Positions 1 through 8,860 of a stretch of DNA of 36,072 bases are shown here, piece by piece (position 1 is the first letter of the stretch; each line of letters opens with the position of its first letter). A model generated the notes under the pieces. It did no database searches, was not told where the DNA came from, and worked only from the letters and a program-made list of their open reading frames with translations. Made by a program: the position numbers and the translations under genes. Source of the stretch: Paraburkholderia sp. UYCP14C (lineage in GTDB: Bacteria; Pseudomonadota; Gammaproteobacteria; Burkholderiales; Burkholderiaceae); contig NZ_SELS01000071.1 of NCBI RefSeq assembly GCF_004197395.1, forward strand, positions 1-36,072. Direction: 5' to 3'.

Positions 1-63
1 CTCAAATTCGGTTGCTCCCTCGTCTGCTGGAACATCTTCAGACGGACGGAGCAGCCTTTTTGA
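1..63 (+). CDS. IS5-family transposase, C-terminal end only
   Basis: Frame 1 reads from the first base to a TGA at 61-63 and encodes a tail containing CSLVCWNIF and EQPF. The same tail ends the transposase of the IS at 11402-12313 (SLVCWNIF ... EQPF), which identifies it. The catalytic core lies outside the window. The gene runs opposite to the defence gene it has entered. Confidence 0.7.
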   Translation, partial: LKFGCSLVCWNIFRRTEQPF

Positions 64-72
64 ATCCATCTC
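1..72 (+). mobile_element. Terminal 72 bp of an IS5-family insertion sequence
   Basis: The first 72 bases closely resemble the transposase 3' end and terminal repeat of the complete IS at 11402-12313; they share, for example, the run cgtctgctggaacatcttca, but in opposite orientation. The outer end reads gaatccatctc on the plus strand, so the terminal inverted repeat differs from that of the internal element and this is a related, not identical, IS. The bases just outside (73-75, tta) match the TTA duplicated by the other IS, so they are a likely target duplication. The rest of the element lies beyond the window. It sits inside the reading frame of the large minus-strand gene that follows. Confidence 0.75.
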
Positions 73-3000
73 TTAGCATCCGAATCCGACGGTGGCGCGT
101 GATGAATCGACCTGAAAGCAAGTTTGAGGAAGCCGCAAAATGTTTCAGGGTCCTGAGCCAGACGGCGGTGCAATACCACGGGCGCCATTCCTCGGTGGAA
201 GTCGAGGACGGACAGGAATTGCCATTCAATCTGGCAAAGCGCATCCGGGTCAGCATCGGTACGACCTTGCAACTGCTGGACCAACTCTCCGAGTTCGTAG
301 AGTGTTATGTCGGCGACGCTTGTCTCCTTCTGAATCGCATCCTGGAACGCTCGTGTCAACACGTCGGTGGGCACCTGCTTCTTGTCGCGCATCGCGCGAT
401 GTAGAAGGCGCAGCGCAGCAAAGGGTCTGTCGTTCTCTAAAAGTTTAAGTGCGCATTCAAGCGTATGCTCCGGTTCGACGTTCAGCCATACCTTGATAGC
501 CAGCCAGTATTGTTTGCTTACGGACTGGCCACCTGCCTCTACCCGCGTCCATGCATCAGGCGTGAATGGAAGATAGGTGAAAAGATGCGCCACTTCCGCG
601 GGTTGCCAATCAGCCCACGACAGGCTATCAAGCCAATGCCAACCTCCTGTCGAAAATAGCCCCTGGACATAACCCCTTGCGGCGTGCTGCATCGCCTCGG
701 ACCCGGCTATGAGAAAGTGCGGCAAGAGGACTCCATCGTCGCACCTTTCGTTGAGCTCGCCCCACGAAGTCCCCACGAGATAGGGTGACGCAACTTCCGA
801 TAAGAAAGTGAGGAGGGTCTCGTTGCCGATATCCAGCAGTTCGCGAATCGCATCCTGCCGCCGTATCGCAAGACTGGCCACGTGCGCACGCCAGTCTCCC
901 GGCGCATCATGATTCGTGGAATCGTCAGGGTCGAACAGGCTGAGACTTCGAATTTGCGGAGACGGCGGGGTCAATTTGTGAGATATGACTGACAGCCGAT
1001 CAAGCTGCTCTGGCCGCATCGCCCATGCGGCATCGGAAACTAGTCGATGCTGACAGATAGTTTGCTCGAGACGTCGCCAAAGTCCGTATCGCTCGCGTTC
1101 AGCCACACCCGCAATTTGCTTTGAATCAAGAAGTTCGACCGCCTGTTCCCATTGTGGAGGAGGAAAGCTGGCCATGTGGTCCAAAAGATCCGCAAGCCTG
1201 CCGGGCTTTCCGGCAGCAACCTCAAGCGCGAGCCCGATGTAACCTGAAGTCTGCTCCCAGTATTGCGGGTCGCTGACAGCGCCCGACCAATCCTCGGGAA
1301 TTGATATTCTCCATGTCGGCTTGTGACCACCGTTCGAAAACGTGTTCGCGTTTGGCATCAGCCCGAGTAACAGCTTCCAGCCGACGTGCTGCAGCCTCGC
1401 ACTTTTTGCGACAAGAGATACTGCAGACAGCCGCTCCGCGTACGATGCGCACGTCTGGGGGTGCCAAGGCAGAAATATTGTGATCAGTGAGTTGATCGGG
1501 CGATTTACCCACCTCCCACCGGGGTCCAGCGTTGCCAGTTCTGCCAGACAGTCGACAACCTGCCCGAGATAGGCGCTCTCCCACGCCAGGGATTCCAGCC
1601 CCCAGAGTAGTCCGGTCATGTAGTTCTGGCCGAAGACGCCGGAGTCTTCCTCCTTGAATACGGCGACGAACGGTAACGGGGTCGCCCCAAGGGCGGCATC
1701 AACGCTTTCCAGAAGCGCTAACGGAGCTCCTTCAGCAAGCAACGGCAGCAGTTCGTTGATACTTGCCCATTGTTTCGAAGTAGCGTCCTTGAGCACCGAC
1801 TTCACAATCCGGGAGGAGACAGAAGCAGATAGCCCGATGGCGCACGACGTCAGTGAATCAGGTCGCGCACCAAGCAACGCCAATGTCGTGGCAACGCCGC
1901 CACGCAGCGTCGCTGAATGTGTGAGGCCTTGCCCAAGCAGTCCTGCAACTGCTCGCCTTTCTTTCGTTAGGCCAAGTGCTGGGTCATCCTCCCCGAGTAC
2001 CTTTTCAGCAGCATCGAAAAAGTCGCCGAGGTGGCTGTCGTAAATCAGGCCGCCCAGCGCATCCCAACCCTCGCTGAGTGAAACGAACTTCCACACACCA
2101 TCCTGATGGGTCACCGGTGCGTCACGTTTCGTCGCCACCTCGCGAAGTGTGGTTACCCAATCGTGATACGAGCGTCGTGACAGTTTCTCTACTACCTTGA
2201 TATCAGCCGGAAATCTCTCATTCCACCCACCGAGGAGCATGGCAATCATCAAGTCGGCCGCGCGTGGACCGTTCGCCCACGACGGCGTCGTCGGCACGTC
2301 CTTCAGCGAACGAACCAGCACTTCAAGATTGCCGTAGCTCTTGCGGGCAACAGTACGGGCACGCTCATCGGCAAATCCGGCGTCCCGAAGCGTCCTCTCG
2401 AGCAAATATGGCTCTGGATTTCGCAATGAAACAGATGTCGAATGCCTGGCGCCTCCGGGGACGCTGCCGTACACGATTCGATGCCCACCTCTTAGCGCCT
2501 TTTCAAGCAGCTTTGAGCCGCCCTCGCTGGAAACATCAAGCGTGGGATCCGCGATCAACACGTGAGGCTCGCGCCTCGAAACGATTTCGTTCCATGCATG
2601 CGGGCCGGAAACGATGAGGCAGCGGCCAGCGACATCAGCCTGACGCTCCGCTTCGAGACTTGCGATATACGCAGAAACGAAATCAATCACCTGTTCCGGA
2701 TGACGGGTTTCAAGGCGTAACTGCACTGCTTCATCTGCCAGAACCGCGTCCAGCCGTTCGCATGCTTCCTGCCTGTCAATCAAAAACAGTTCCGCAGGCA
2801 GGTCAGGAGGTGCGCCTGCAGATTTCAGCAACCGCCAGTGTTCACCCGGTACTTCAAGTTCCTCTACGGCAATGCCCAGCTGTTTCGCGAACCATAGCTC
2901 CACGGCCGGCACGTGATGCAACCAGTCAGTCAGCTTTGTGCCGTCGATTATGCGAACGTCTTTCCACTCGCCCCGTTGCTGGCGCCGTGCGATCCACGCC

Positions 3001-3392
3001 AGCTGGTTTTCTCCCCGCCAGTCAGCCGGGAAATCTCTCCTGCCGGACAAGGGGGTCACGAAGATAAACGTAGACGTCGCGCGCACTTCAACTGAGACAG
3101 CCTTCGTCAACGCCAGGTAGTCATCGTTCGCTTTCTTCTGTGCATCGATGCTGGTGCCGATTTCCCAATACGACCGCCCCTCTGGAATGAACGGTTCATA
3201 CGGATATTCCGTGTGCAGTTCGCCGTCCGGTCCGTGTTGTCCAATACTGTCGCCGAGGGGAAATCGGCGGTTTGTTGGGCGCGGCGAAGATGCTGCCACC
3301 AGACGCCACACAAGCTCAACTACCAGCCCTTGCGCCTCACGGGAGTGACCGCGCACCCATTCGTCGAGGAAGTTTTCAGTAATCAGATTCAA
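73..3392 (-). CDS. Large PD-(D/E)xK-like defence protein, 3' end cut off by an IS
   Basis: An open frame of about 1,106 codons runs without a stop from a TTG at 3392 to the IS junction at 72/73, then continues into IS sequence off the window edge, so the native C-terminus is missing. The TTG has a GGGAG Shine-Dalgarno about 8 bases upstream and is the first sensible start after the upstream gene's stop (26-bp gap). Residues about 55-92 carry GPDGEL, PEGRSYWEIGTS and KKANDDY, a D...E...K arrangement typical of restriction-endonuclease-like folds. A beta segment (TFIFVTPLSG) and WLHHVPAVELWFAKQLG follow, as in large defence-island proteins with this N-terminus. The remainder is helical, possibly degenerate NTPase plus alpha-solenoid; I see no clear Walker A. 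It is the third gene of the RloC-like/HEPN operon. The nuclease assignment is inference from motifs; whether the truncated product works is unknown. Confidence 0.6.
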
Positions 3393-3418
3393 AGAGATCT
3401 CCCGCTGGCAGCCCGGCC

Positions 3419-4660
3419 CTACCAATCCATATTTGCCGCTCGCTCTTGCCGCGCGGCATAGTCTTCCATGAACTTTTTCATTGATCCGATAGATCGCATG
3501 GCCTTAGCATACGTACCGTCGGTTGCGTACTTGAGAACGGTAGGCAGTTCACTCTCCAAACACTCACGGGCAGGCTCTCGCGTGCCCGACCACAGGTGCG
3601 TGATAAATAGTTCGATTTCCCGCAGGGCACTCCTCTCGTCAAACTCCGGCCCTCCAGTCAAAGAATAACGATGCTTCGGATTCCTAGTCAGCACGACCGG
3701 CACTGCCCCTGCTCCTGAGTGAAAATTGAATGCTTCACCCCGCTTTCCGAACGCTCCGTGCGCCATAAAATTCCGGATTTGCGTCCGGAGTGCAAGAAGG
3801 TTGTCATAGTGAGTCTTCATTGTCGGCTCGTCGATATCCAGCGCCGCCCTGAATTTCGTCTTCCAGTCGGCCTCCGCCAGCTTTGCGACTTCTTCCCCGT
3901 TTTCGACTCTTCCCTGCAGAATGGTCAGGTGAATGAATACGTGCTCGGTCCAACTGAAGAACGCTTCTATCGCGGCCTGTGCGCTCCACTCCGCTTCGTC
4001 CCTCAGTCTCAGACCCGGAAAAATATGCGAAAAGCGCAACTTGTGGTTGTTCAGCCCCTCCTCCGGCTTCGTCATTTCGTCACGTCGACGCAATGCCTCT
4101 GAGCCCAATGCCTCGAATTGCTCGCGGAAGAATTGATATCGTTCGAACAGTACGGCACTTCTGTTCACGACGTTGATATTGGGTCCCTTCGCGGCGGTCC
4201 TGGCACGCCACTCGAAGTACGGTTCAGCGGCGGCCACCGCGCGCTTAAGGAGTCGAACTATTTCGCGGGCATCGGCTTCTGCCTCCTCGCTCGACTTCGT
4301 GCTGCGTGTTGCGGACGGGTCAGGATTCGGTGCGAAGACTCCGATTCCCATCTTCCGATGCTCAATTCCATAGAGCTTCCCGCGCAAGCGAACCGGTACA
4401 GCCCAAGCGACCTTTTCCCACTGTCCGAGATGGGGAAATCGCAAAAGGTCGACCAGCAGAAAATAGACAAGATAGTACGGCGGCAAATCACGTCCGGCCT
4501 CGGTCCACGAGGAAAGAAAAAACTGTTTCGCCTCCTCGCGAGACACCGGAGGCCCAGCAGGCACGAAATCCTCCATCGCAGCGAGGACCGTCTCACGAAC
4601 CTTGGCCATTTCAGATGGTAATTCTTCGTCGTGTGTAGGCACGGCACCCATTTCCGTCAT
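3419..4660 (-). CDS. HEPN-motif protein (413 aa), probable RNA-directed effector or partner
   Basis: The protein is mostly helical. Near the C-terminus, residues 296-301 read RNFMAH within RTQIRNFMAHGAFG, matching the Rx4H signature of HEPN ribonucleases. The preceding helices (about 225-295) would supply the rest of the HEPN bundle. The N-terminal 200 residues are not recognised; a charged stretch lies near residues 115-130. It starts 16 bp after the stop of the RloC-like ATPase and ends 26 bp before the large nuclease-like gene, so the three are probably co-transcribed. HEPN domains in defence loci usually cleave RNA or serve as toxins; here that is inferred from one motif and the context. 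A non-catalytic scaffold is the alternative. Start ATG at 4660; a second ATG three codons in is also possible, and no strong ribosome site is visible. Confidence 0.6.
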   Translation of the reverse strand: MTEMGAVPTHDEELPSEMAKVRETVLAAMEDFVPAGPPVSREEAKQFFLSSWTEAGRDLPPYYLVYFLLVDLLRFPHLGQWEKVAWAVPVRLRGKLYGIEHRKMGIGVFAPNPDPSATRSTKSSEEAEADAREIVRLLKRAVAAAEPYFEWRARTAAKGPNINVVNRSAVLFERYQFFREQFEALGSEALRRRDEMTKPEEGLNNHKLRFSHIFPGLRLRDEAEWSAQAAIEAFFSWTEHVFIHLTILQGRVENGEEVAKLAEADWKTKFRAALDIDEPTMKTHYDNLLALRTQIRNFMAHGAFGKRGEAFNFHSGAGAVPVVLTRNPKHRYSLTGGPEFDERSALREIELFITHLWSGTREPARECLESELPTVLKYATDGTYAKAMRSIGSMKKFMEDYAARQERAANMDW

Positions 4661-4676
4661 AGTTTAATCACGAGCG

Positions 4677-7013
4677 TTAAACAATGGCCATCATAGCGTC
4701 GTAATGCTGCGTGTCATTGGCCCGCACCAATGCAAGCAAATCGGTAAGCACAGCGGGCGCCTCCGAAAGCACGGAAAGGTCATGCTCAGGTTCCGTTATC
4801 TGCTCCATGTGGGAATGCGTGTGCAGGAACCGGATGACTCGAGCCTTCGCCGCTGGGTCACCTTGTAGCGCCTCCAACTGTTGGGCAAGGTTTCCTGCTC
4901 GCCCAGGAACGCGAAACGCGAGAAACGACTCCAGTAGCCGGCGGGCGATGTTTGGAAGACCGTACACGTCGGCGAGACTCGCCGGAGCAGCGGATTCAGC
5001 ACCGGCCTTCACACACCGGAACAGGTAGTGGTATTCCGATTCGTATTCGTGCAGCAAGGGATCAAGTGTTCTGAGGTACGCGTTCCGCTGGCCGTCGTGA
5101 ATTCTCATGGCGAGCATGTAGAAATGTGCGCTCTTCGACTTCTCAGGGTCGTACGGACGGTCCCGCAGGCCTCCTGCGTAGTTGAACCAGTTCTTGACCT
5201 GCCGGAAAAAGCCAAAGTTGTGCGTCAAAACAAATATCTGCTTTGCGTCCCTCGTCCGGTCTTTCATGTACCCAAATGCACAATATAGGGAATTTGCATC
5301 GAGGCTCGACACGGGGTCATCGATTACAACGACGCCATTCTTGATATCGAAATCGGCGTCTCGCAGCGTCTTGAGAAAGTACATGAAAGCGATCGCCGTT
5401 CGTTCCCCATCGCTCAGATGCATAGCGGGGTTGCTCCCCCGCATGATGGCGTACCCTGTATCCCTCGTTTCGAAGCGCAGTTCGTCCCGCCCGAGATAGG
5501 CTGCCATTTCGCGACTGAGCTCTTCCGCTGGTTTCAGGTGCTGCCTGATCTCACGCTGCAACTTCGCTATATCGTTAGTAATGGGGCCAATCTTCTTTCG
5601 CACATCCTCACTTGACATAGTCAAATCTGCAACCGTCTTTTCACGGATGGACCATTCCGGGAAGCTCTTCACGCCTTCGTCAATTTCGAGTTGGGCGCGG
5701 GCAGCGGACGCAGACTTCTGGAAATTTTCCGTGTACTCGTTGTGAGACTCAACAAGGCGAACGATCGTATCGGCACCTGCCATTCCGACTGCGATGCCCA
5801 TCGCGTTCAGTCCGTTGAGCACAATCTCCGCTAAATTGACCAGCACGGAGTCGCTTTCAAAGTCAACCACGCTCAGATAGTTCTTGAGTTCGAGCCGGGA
5901 AAACGGGTCACTTGTCTTTGCCTCAAGCGCGTCCTTTAACCGGTCCAGATACATCTCAATGAGCACCGATTGTGTCTTCAACTTCCCTACGGCCTTGTCG
6001 AATTCCTCGCGCAGGTGCGGATACAGGGCCGACCTCTCGGGAATTTCTCGGGCGCGGGGTTTCTCGCGAAGTGATTCAACGGAAGACAGAAGCCCGCTAA
6101 GACGCTGTTGCTGCGCTTTGAAATGGTCATTGAAGTGTGCTTCGAGCGCGGCGACCCGGGCAGGGTCGAGTTGCTGCTTGCAGAACTGACAGTGCGTCTG
6201 TCCATGTTCGTGGAGCCGCATGCCACGCTCGACCCAACTCGCGACGTCAGGAGCATCGACCAGTTCCTGGAGAGTGCTCGCCACCACCGTCTTTTCCAGC
6301 TCGATGCCAATCGCGCCCGTGAGTTCGCCAAGCTTAATGCTTGCAAACGACGGAACTGGCAACGGGGGCATAGGCGTTCCCGCCAACGCCTCCTCGAGGC
6401 GCTGTCTTTCAGAGGCCTCCAGCTGTACCGGCGCCTCCGGGGCCGACTTCAGCCTTTGCATCAGTTCCTTGAATCTGGGGGCCTCGTAGTTGTTGTAACG
6501 TGAATCACCCAACAGCAGGTTGCGAATACCCCTCGCCTGACTGGTGCAAAAGGAATTCAGTTCTTCGGTTCCGGCCTTCTTGTCCTTCTCGATTGTCGAC
6601 AGTTGCACGTTCAATGCATCGCGCTCGGCCTGCAATTCGGCAATTCGCTTCTGCTTCTCCGCACTGTCTTCGCCAATGTAAAAAACCGGCGGCAGTGCTT
6701 GCCCCGGCATTTCGAAAACGCTTCGGTCCACGAAATCACGGTTGAAGACACGGATGGCCGGCAACTTCGCGGAAGTAAAATCGGAACCGGACACCACGGT
6801 TCCATCGACAACGAGCTCGACAACACCCGTATCAGGCGACACTCTCTGTTGCAGAGACCGGAACAAAGTCGATAGCGATGTCTTGCCCGCCCCGTTCCAA
6901 CCATAAATCAGGTTGTATCTTCCGAAGTCAGGAAGCCCCTCCCAACGAAAATCGCGAAAGATACGGTAGCCTTGCAGCTTCTGGATTCGTTGAATTGTCA
7001 TTGTTGTTTCCAT
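4677..7013 (-). CDS. RloC/PrrC-like AAA_13 ATPase with zinc hook (candidate anticodon nuclease)
   Basis: This 778-aa protein has the ABC/SMC-type ATPase layout of the AAA_13 family, which includes the tRNA anticodon nucleases PrrC and RloC. Visible motifs: Walker A YGWNGAGKTS (37-46), coiled-coil arms (about 115-150 and 285-350, then 420-500) around a CQFC pair (C275, C278) that resembles the Rad50/RloC zinc hook, signature LSDGER (533-538), Walker B VVVIDDP (561-567) and H-loop THNF (597-600). The C-terminal region has YESEYHYLF and LPNIARRLLESF, then FLHTHSH. R691, E695 and a His at 731-735 are placed much like the Arg-Glu-His triad reported for PrrC, so an RNase function is plausible, but my alignment is by eye. 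RloC is known to cleave tRNA wobble positions after DNA damage or infection. It heads the operon with the HEPN and nuclease-like genes. An alternative start is the ATG at 7001, preceded by GGAA. Confidence 0.7.
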   Translation of the reverse strand: METTMTIQRIQKLQGYRIFRDFRWEGLPDFGRYNLIYGWNGAGKTSLSTLFRSLQQRVSPDTGVVELVVDGTVVSGSDFTSAKLPAIRVFNRDFVDRSVFEMPGQALPPVFYIGEDSAEKQKRIAELQAERDALNVQLSTIEKDKKAGTEELNSFCTSQARGIRNLLLGDSRYNNYEAPRFKELMQRLKSAPEAPVQLEASERQRLEEALAGTPMPPLPVPSFASIKLGELTGAIGIELEKTVVASTLQELVDAPDVASWVERGMRLHEHGQTHCQFCKQQLDPARVAALEAHFNDHFKAQQQRLSGLLSSVESLREKPRAREIPERSALYPHLREEFDKAVGKLKTQSVLIEMYLDRLKDALEAKTSDPFSRLELKNYLSVVDFESDSVLVNLAEIVLNGLNAMGIAVGMAGADTIVRLVESHNEYTENFQKSASAARAQLEIDEGVKSFPEWSIREKTVADLTMSSEDVRKKIGPITNDIAKLQREIRQHLKPAEELSREMAAYLGRDELRFETRDTGYAIMRGSNPAMHLSDGERTAIAFMYFLKTLRDADFDIKNGVVVIDDPVSSLDANSLYCAFGYMKDRTRDAKQIFVLTHNFGFFRQVKNWFNYAGGLRDRPYDPEKSKSAHFYMLAMRIHDGQRNAYLRTLDPLLHEYESEYHYLFRCVKAGAESAAPASLADVYGLPNIARRLLESFLAFRVPGRAGNLAQQLEALQGDPAAKARVIRFLHTHSHMEQITEPEHDLSVLSEAPAVLTDLLALVRANDTQHYDAMMAIV

Positions 7014-7135
7014 CGTCTAACACGCCGCGCATCGCTGGGCCGTCTGACCCAGACCATAGCGACGATTCTTTGCTCCAACCGTGCTGGCTGCGGCGGTTCC
7101 ACATGACGCCTGCCCTAAATCAAGCGGGTATCCTC

Positions 7136-8860
7136 TCAGCCACCCGGCGAGGCTTCCGGCTGCTCTGCCGAATCTTCAGCAGCATCTTCGCGTCCCAACC
7201 GCGATAAGCCATATAGAATCTTCACAGGGAACGGCGTTCGATAGTGTCGGACCGCGATCATCTCCATTGGATGAAACCCTACCTGACCGTCCTCGCTAAA
7301 GCTGGTTATCGGGTCGTGCTCCAGAAACTTGTTGATCCGCTCGCGAAGTGCCTCGGCCGAAGACGGAAACTCCATGATTTCCGTGTTTCCAGTCGTCGTG
7401 TGTATCGGGCCAAAGAACATCCGTTTTTCTGATTCGGAATCTGGATGCCAGACCTGAGGCACCACCTGAGGAACCTCTTTCCGCAGCAACTCCACCGCAT
7501 TGGCGTATTCTCGCTCCATACCAAGAGCAACACACCACAGAAACACGTACGCAGACATCCAGGACGCCCCCATCATGGTCGCGATGAGTTCGTCGTGCTG
7601 GCCTCCCTTAAACTCGACCAGGTCATCGAAGGAATCACTGCTGATTGGAAAATCGAGTTGTCGTCTGAACGAGAAGAGCAGGCGGCCGCACAGTTCCGAA
7701 AGCCAGCCCAAGGCGGCAGCATGCCGATTTGTCATCGTCAGCGACAGAAGTGCAAGGGACACGTCAATGGCGTTTCGGTCGAGCCTGGGCGAAGCGGTCG
7801 CAGGCATATTCGCTAACATAGCTGCCAGCAGGTCAGCGATGCCGCAGGCAGTTTTGTGTTCGGAGTCGTCTGCAAGACAGAATATTGCCAATCCAGTCGT
7901 CGCTACCAACCCGACGTGCTCGAGGAGCACTACGCCGTATTCGGCGCTCTCGCGTGTGTATCCAGACATGCCATCCCGGACCATCATGTACGGCGCCATC
8001 TTTCTAACGTATGCCATGGCGACATCCATATAGGTTTGCGATAGCCGCATGAAGGATTCTCGCACCTGCCGATGGCTTGGGTCAGAGGATGACTGAATCC
8101 GATGCCAGGTCTTCAGCATGAAAAGCTCTGCTGCCACAAGCGCCTGTCTCGTGTCACCAGCGTCCTGAGCGGCCTTTGCAAACATGTGCAAAGCGAGATT
8201 CAGTCGGGTAATCGCTTTCACAAGCGGCTTGCCATCCTTGACGGTCCCATCAAGCTCACCGGATTTGCCAAGTCCGAGCTGGCGCCGCAACAGCCGCTCC
8301 AGGTCTGCAAGGCTGTATTCCTGCTCGCCGGCGAATGCCAGTGCCTTTCTTAGATTAGTCCGGTCGTCCTCGACGAATACGTGTTCATCGAGCATGTGGC
8401 GCTCAATCAGGTCTGCGACCTTATCGCCACCCCAAAACTCGAATTGAGCCTCATTTGCGCGCTTTTCAATGTACGCAGTCCAATTACGTTGCGTGTCCTG
8501 TTTCAGATCACCGGTCGTCGCCAGAATGATTCGCTTACGTAGCGGTTGATGCGCGGGCTCCAGATCTCTGGGAAGGCAAACCTCGATAATCTCGTCCAGA
8601 CTCTGCCGGACGGCCTGAGCGCTACCATCCCAATCCTGCCGTCCCAGGTCACCCTGCTTGATGGTCAGCAGCACCAGCTCCTCCACCCCGTCCACCGGGT
8701 TCTTACCCACGACTGGCAAATCAACGCCGTACTGCCGCACGCCGGTCTGCGGTCGGGCTACAGGCACATATCCCATCGCGGAAAGAAGGTCGGGAAGCAA
8801 CCTGTCGAATTCGTCACGCTCCCGCAACGTACGCAGGAAGCTGGAAATAATAAGCCTCAT
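7136..8860 (-). CDS. Unknown 574-aa protein with PD-(D/E)xK-like N-terminal domain
   Basis: The first 80 residues contain GVRQYGVDLPVVGK and ELVLLTIKQGDLGRQDWDG. D47 and the T-I-K at 66-68, on adjacent predicted strands, fit the D...x-x-K core of restriction-endonuclease-like folds. A further beta segment (KRIILATTGDLK) and FEFWGGDKVADLIERH suggest the domain spans about 1-170. The remaining 400 residues are helical and unrecognised. Its ATG overlaps the stop of the 649-aa gene by 4 bases (ATGA), indicating translational coupling, so the two probably act as one system: a nuclease-like effector plus a helical sensor or scaffold. I do not recognise a named system. There is a 122-bp gap before the RloC-like gene, so that gene may be transcribed separately. 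Confidence 0.55.
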   Translation of the reverse strand: MRLIISSFLRTLRERDEFDRLLPDLLSAMGYVPVARPQTGVRQYGVDLPVVGKNPVDGVEELVLLTIKQGDLGRQDWDGSAQAVRQSLDEIIEVCLPRDLEPAHQPLRKRIILATTGDLKQDTQRNWTAYIEKRANEAQFEFWGGDKVADLIERHMLDEHVFVEDDRTNLRKALAFAGEQEYSLADLERLLRRQLGLGKSGELDGTVKDGKPLVKAITRLNLALHMFAKAAQDAGDTRQALVAAELFMLKTWHRIQSSSDPSHRQVRESFMRLSQTYMDVAMAYVRKMAPYMMVRDGMSGYTRESAEYGVVLLEHVGLVATTGLAIFCLADDSEHKTACGIADLLAAMLANMPATASPRLDRNAIDVSLALLSLTMTNRHAAALGWLSELCGRLLFSFRRQLDFPISSDSFDDLVEFKGGQHDELIATMMGASWMSAYVFLWCVALGMEREYANAVELLRKEVPQVVPQVWHPDSESEKRMFFGPIHTTTGNTEIMEFPSSAEALRERINKFLEHDPITSFSEDGQVGFHPMEMIAVRHYRTPFPVKILYGLSRLGREDAAEDSAEQPEASPGG

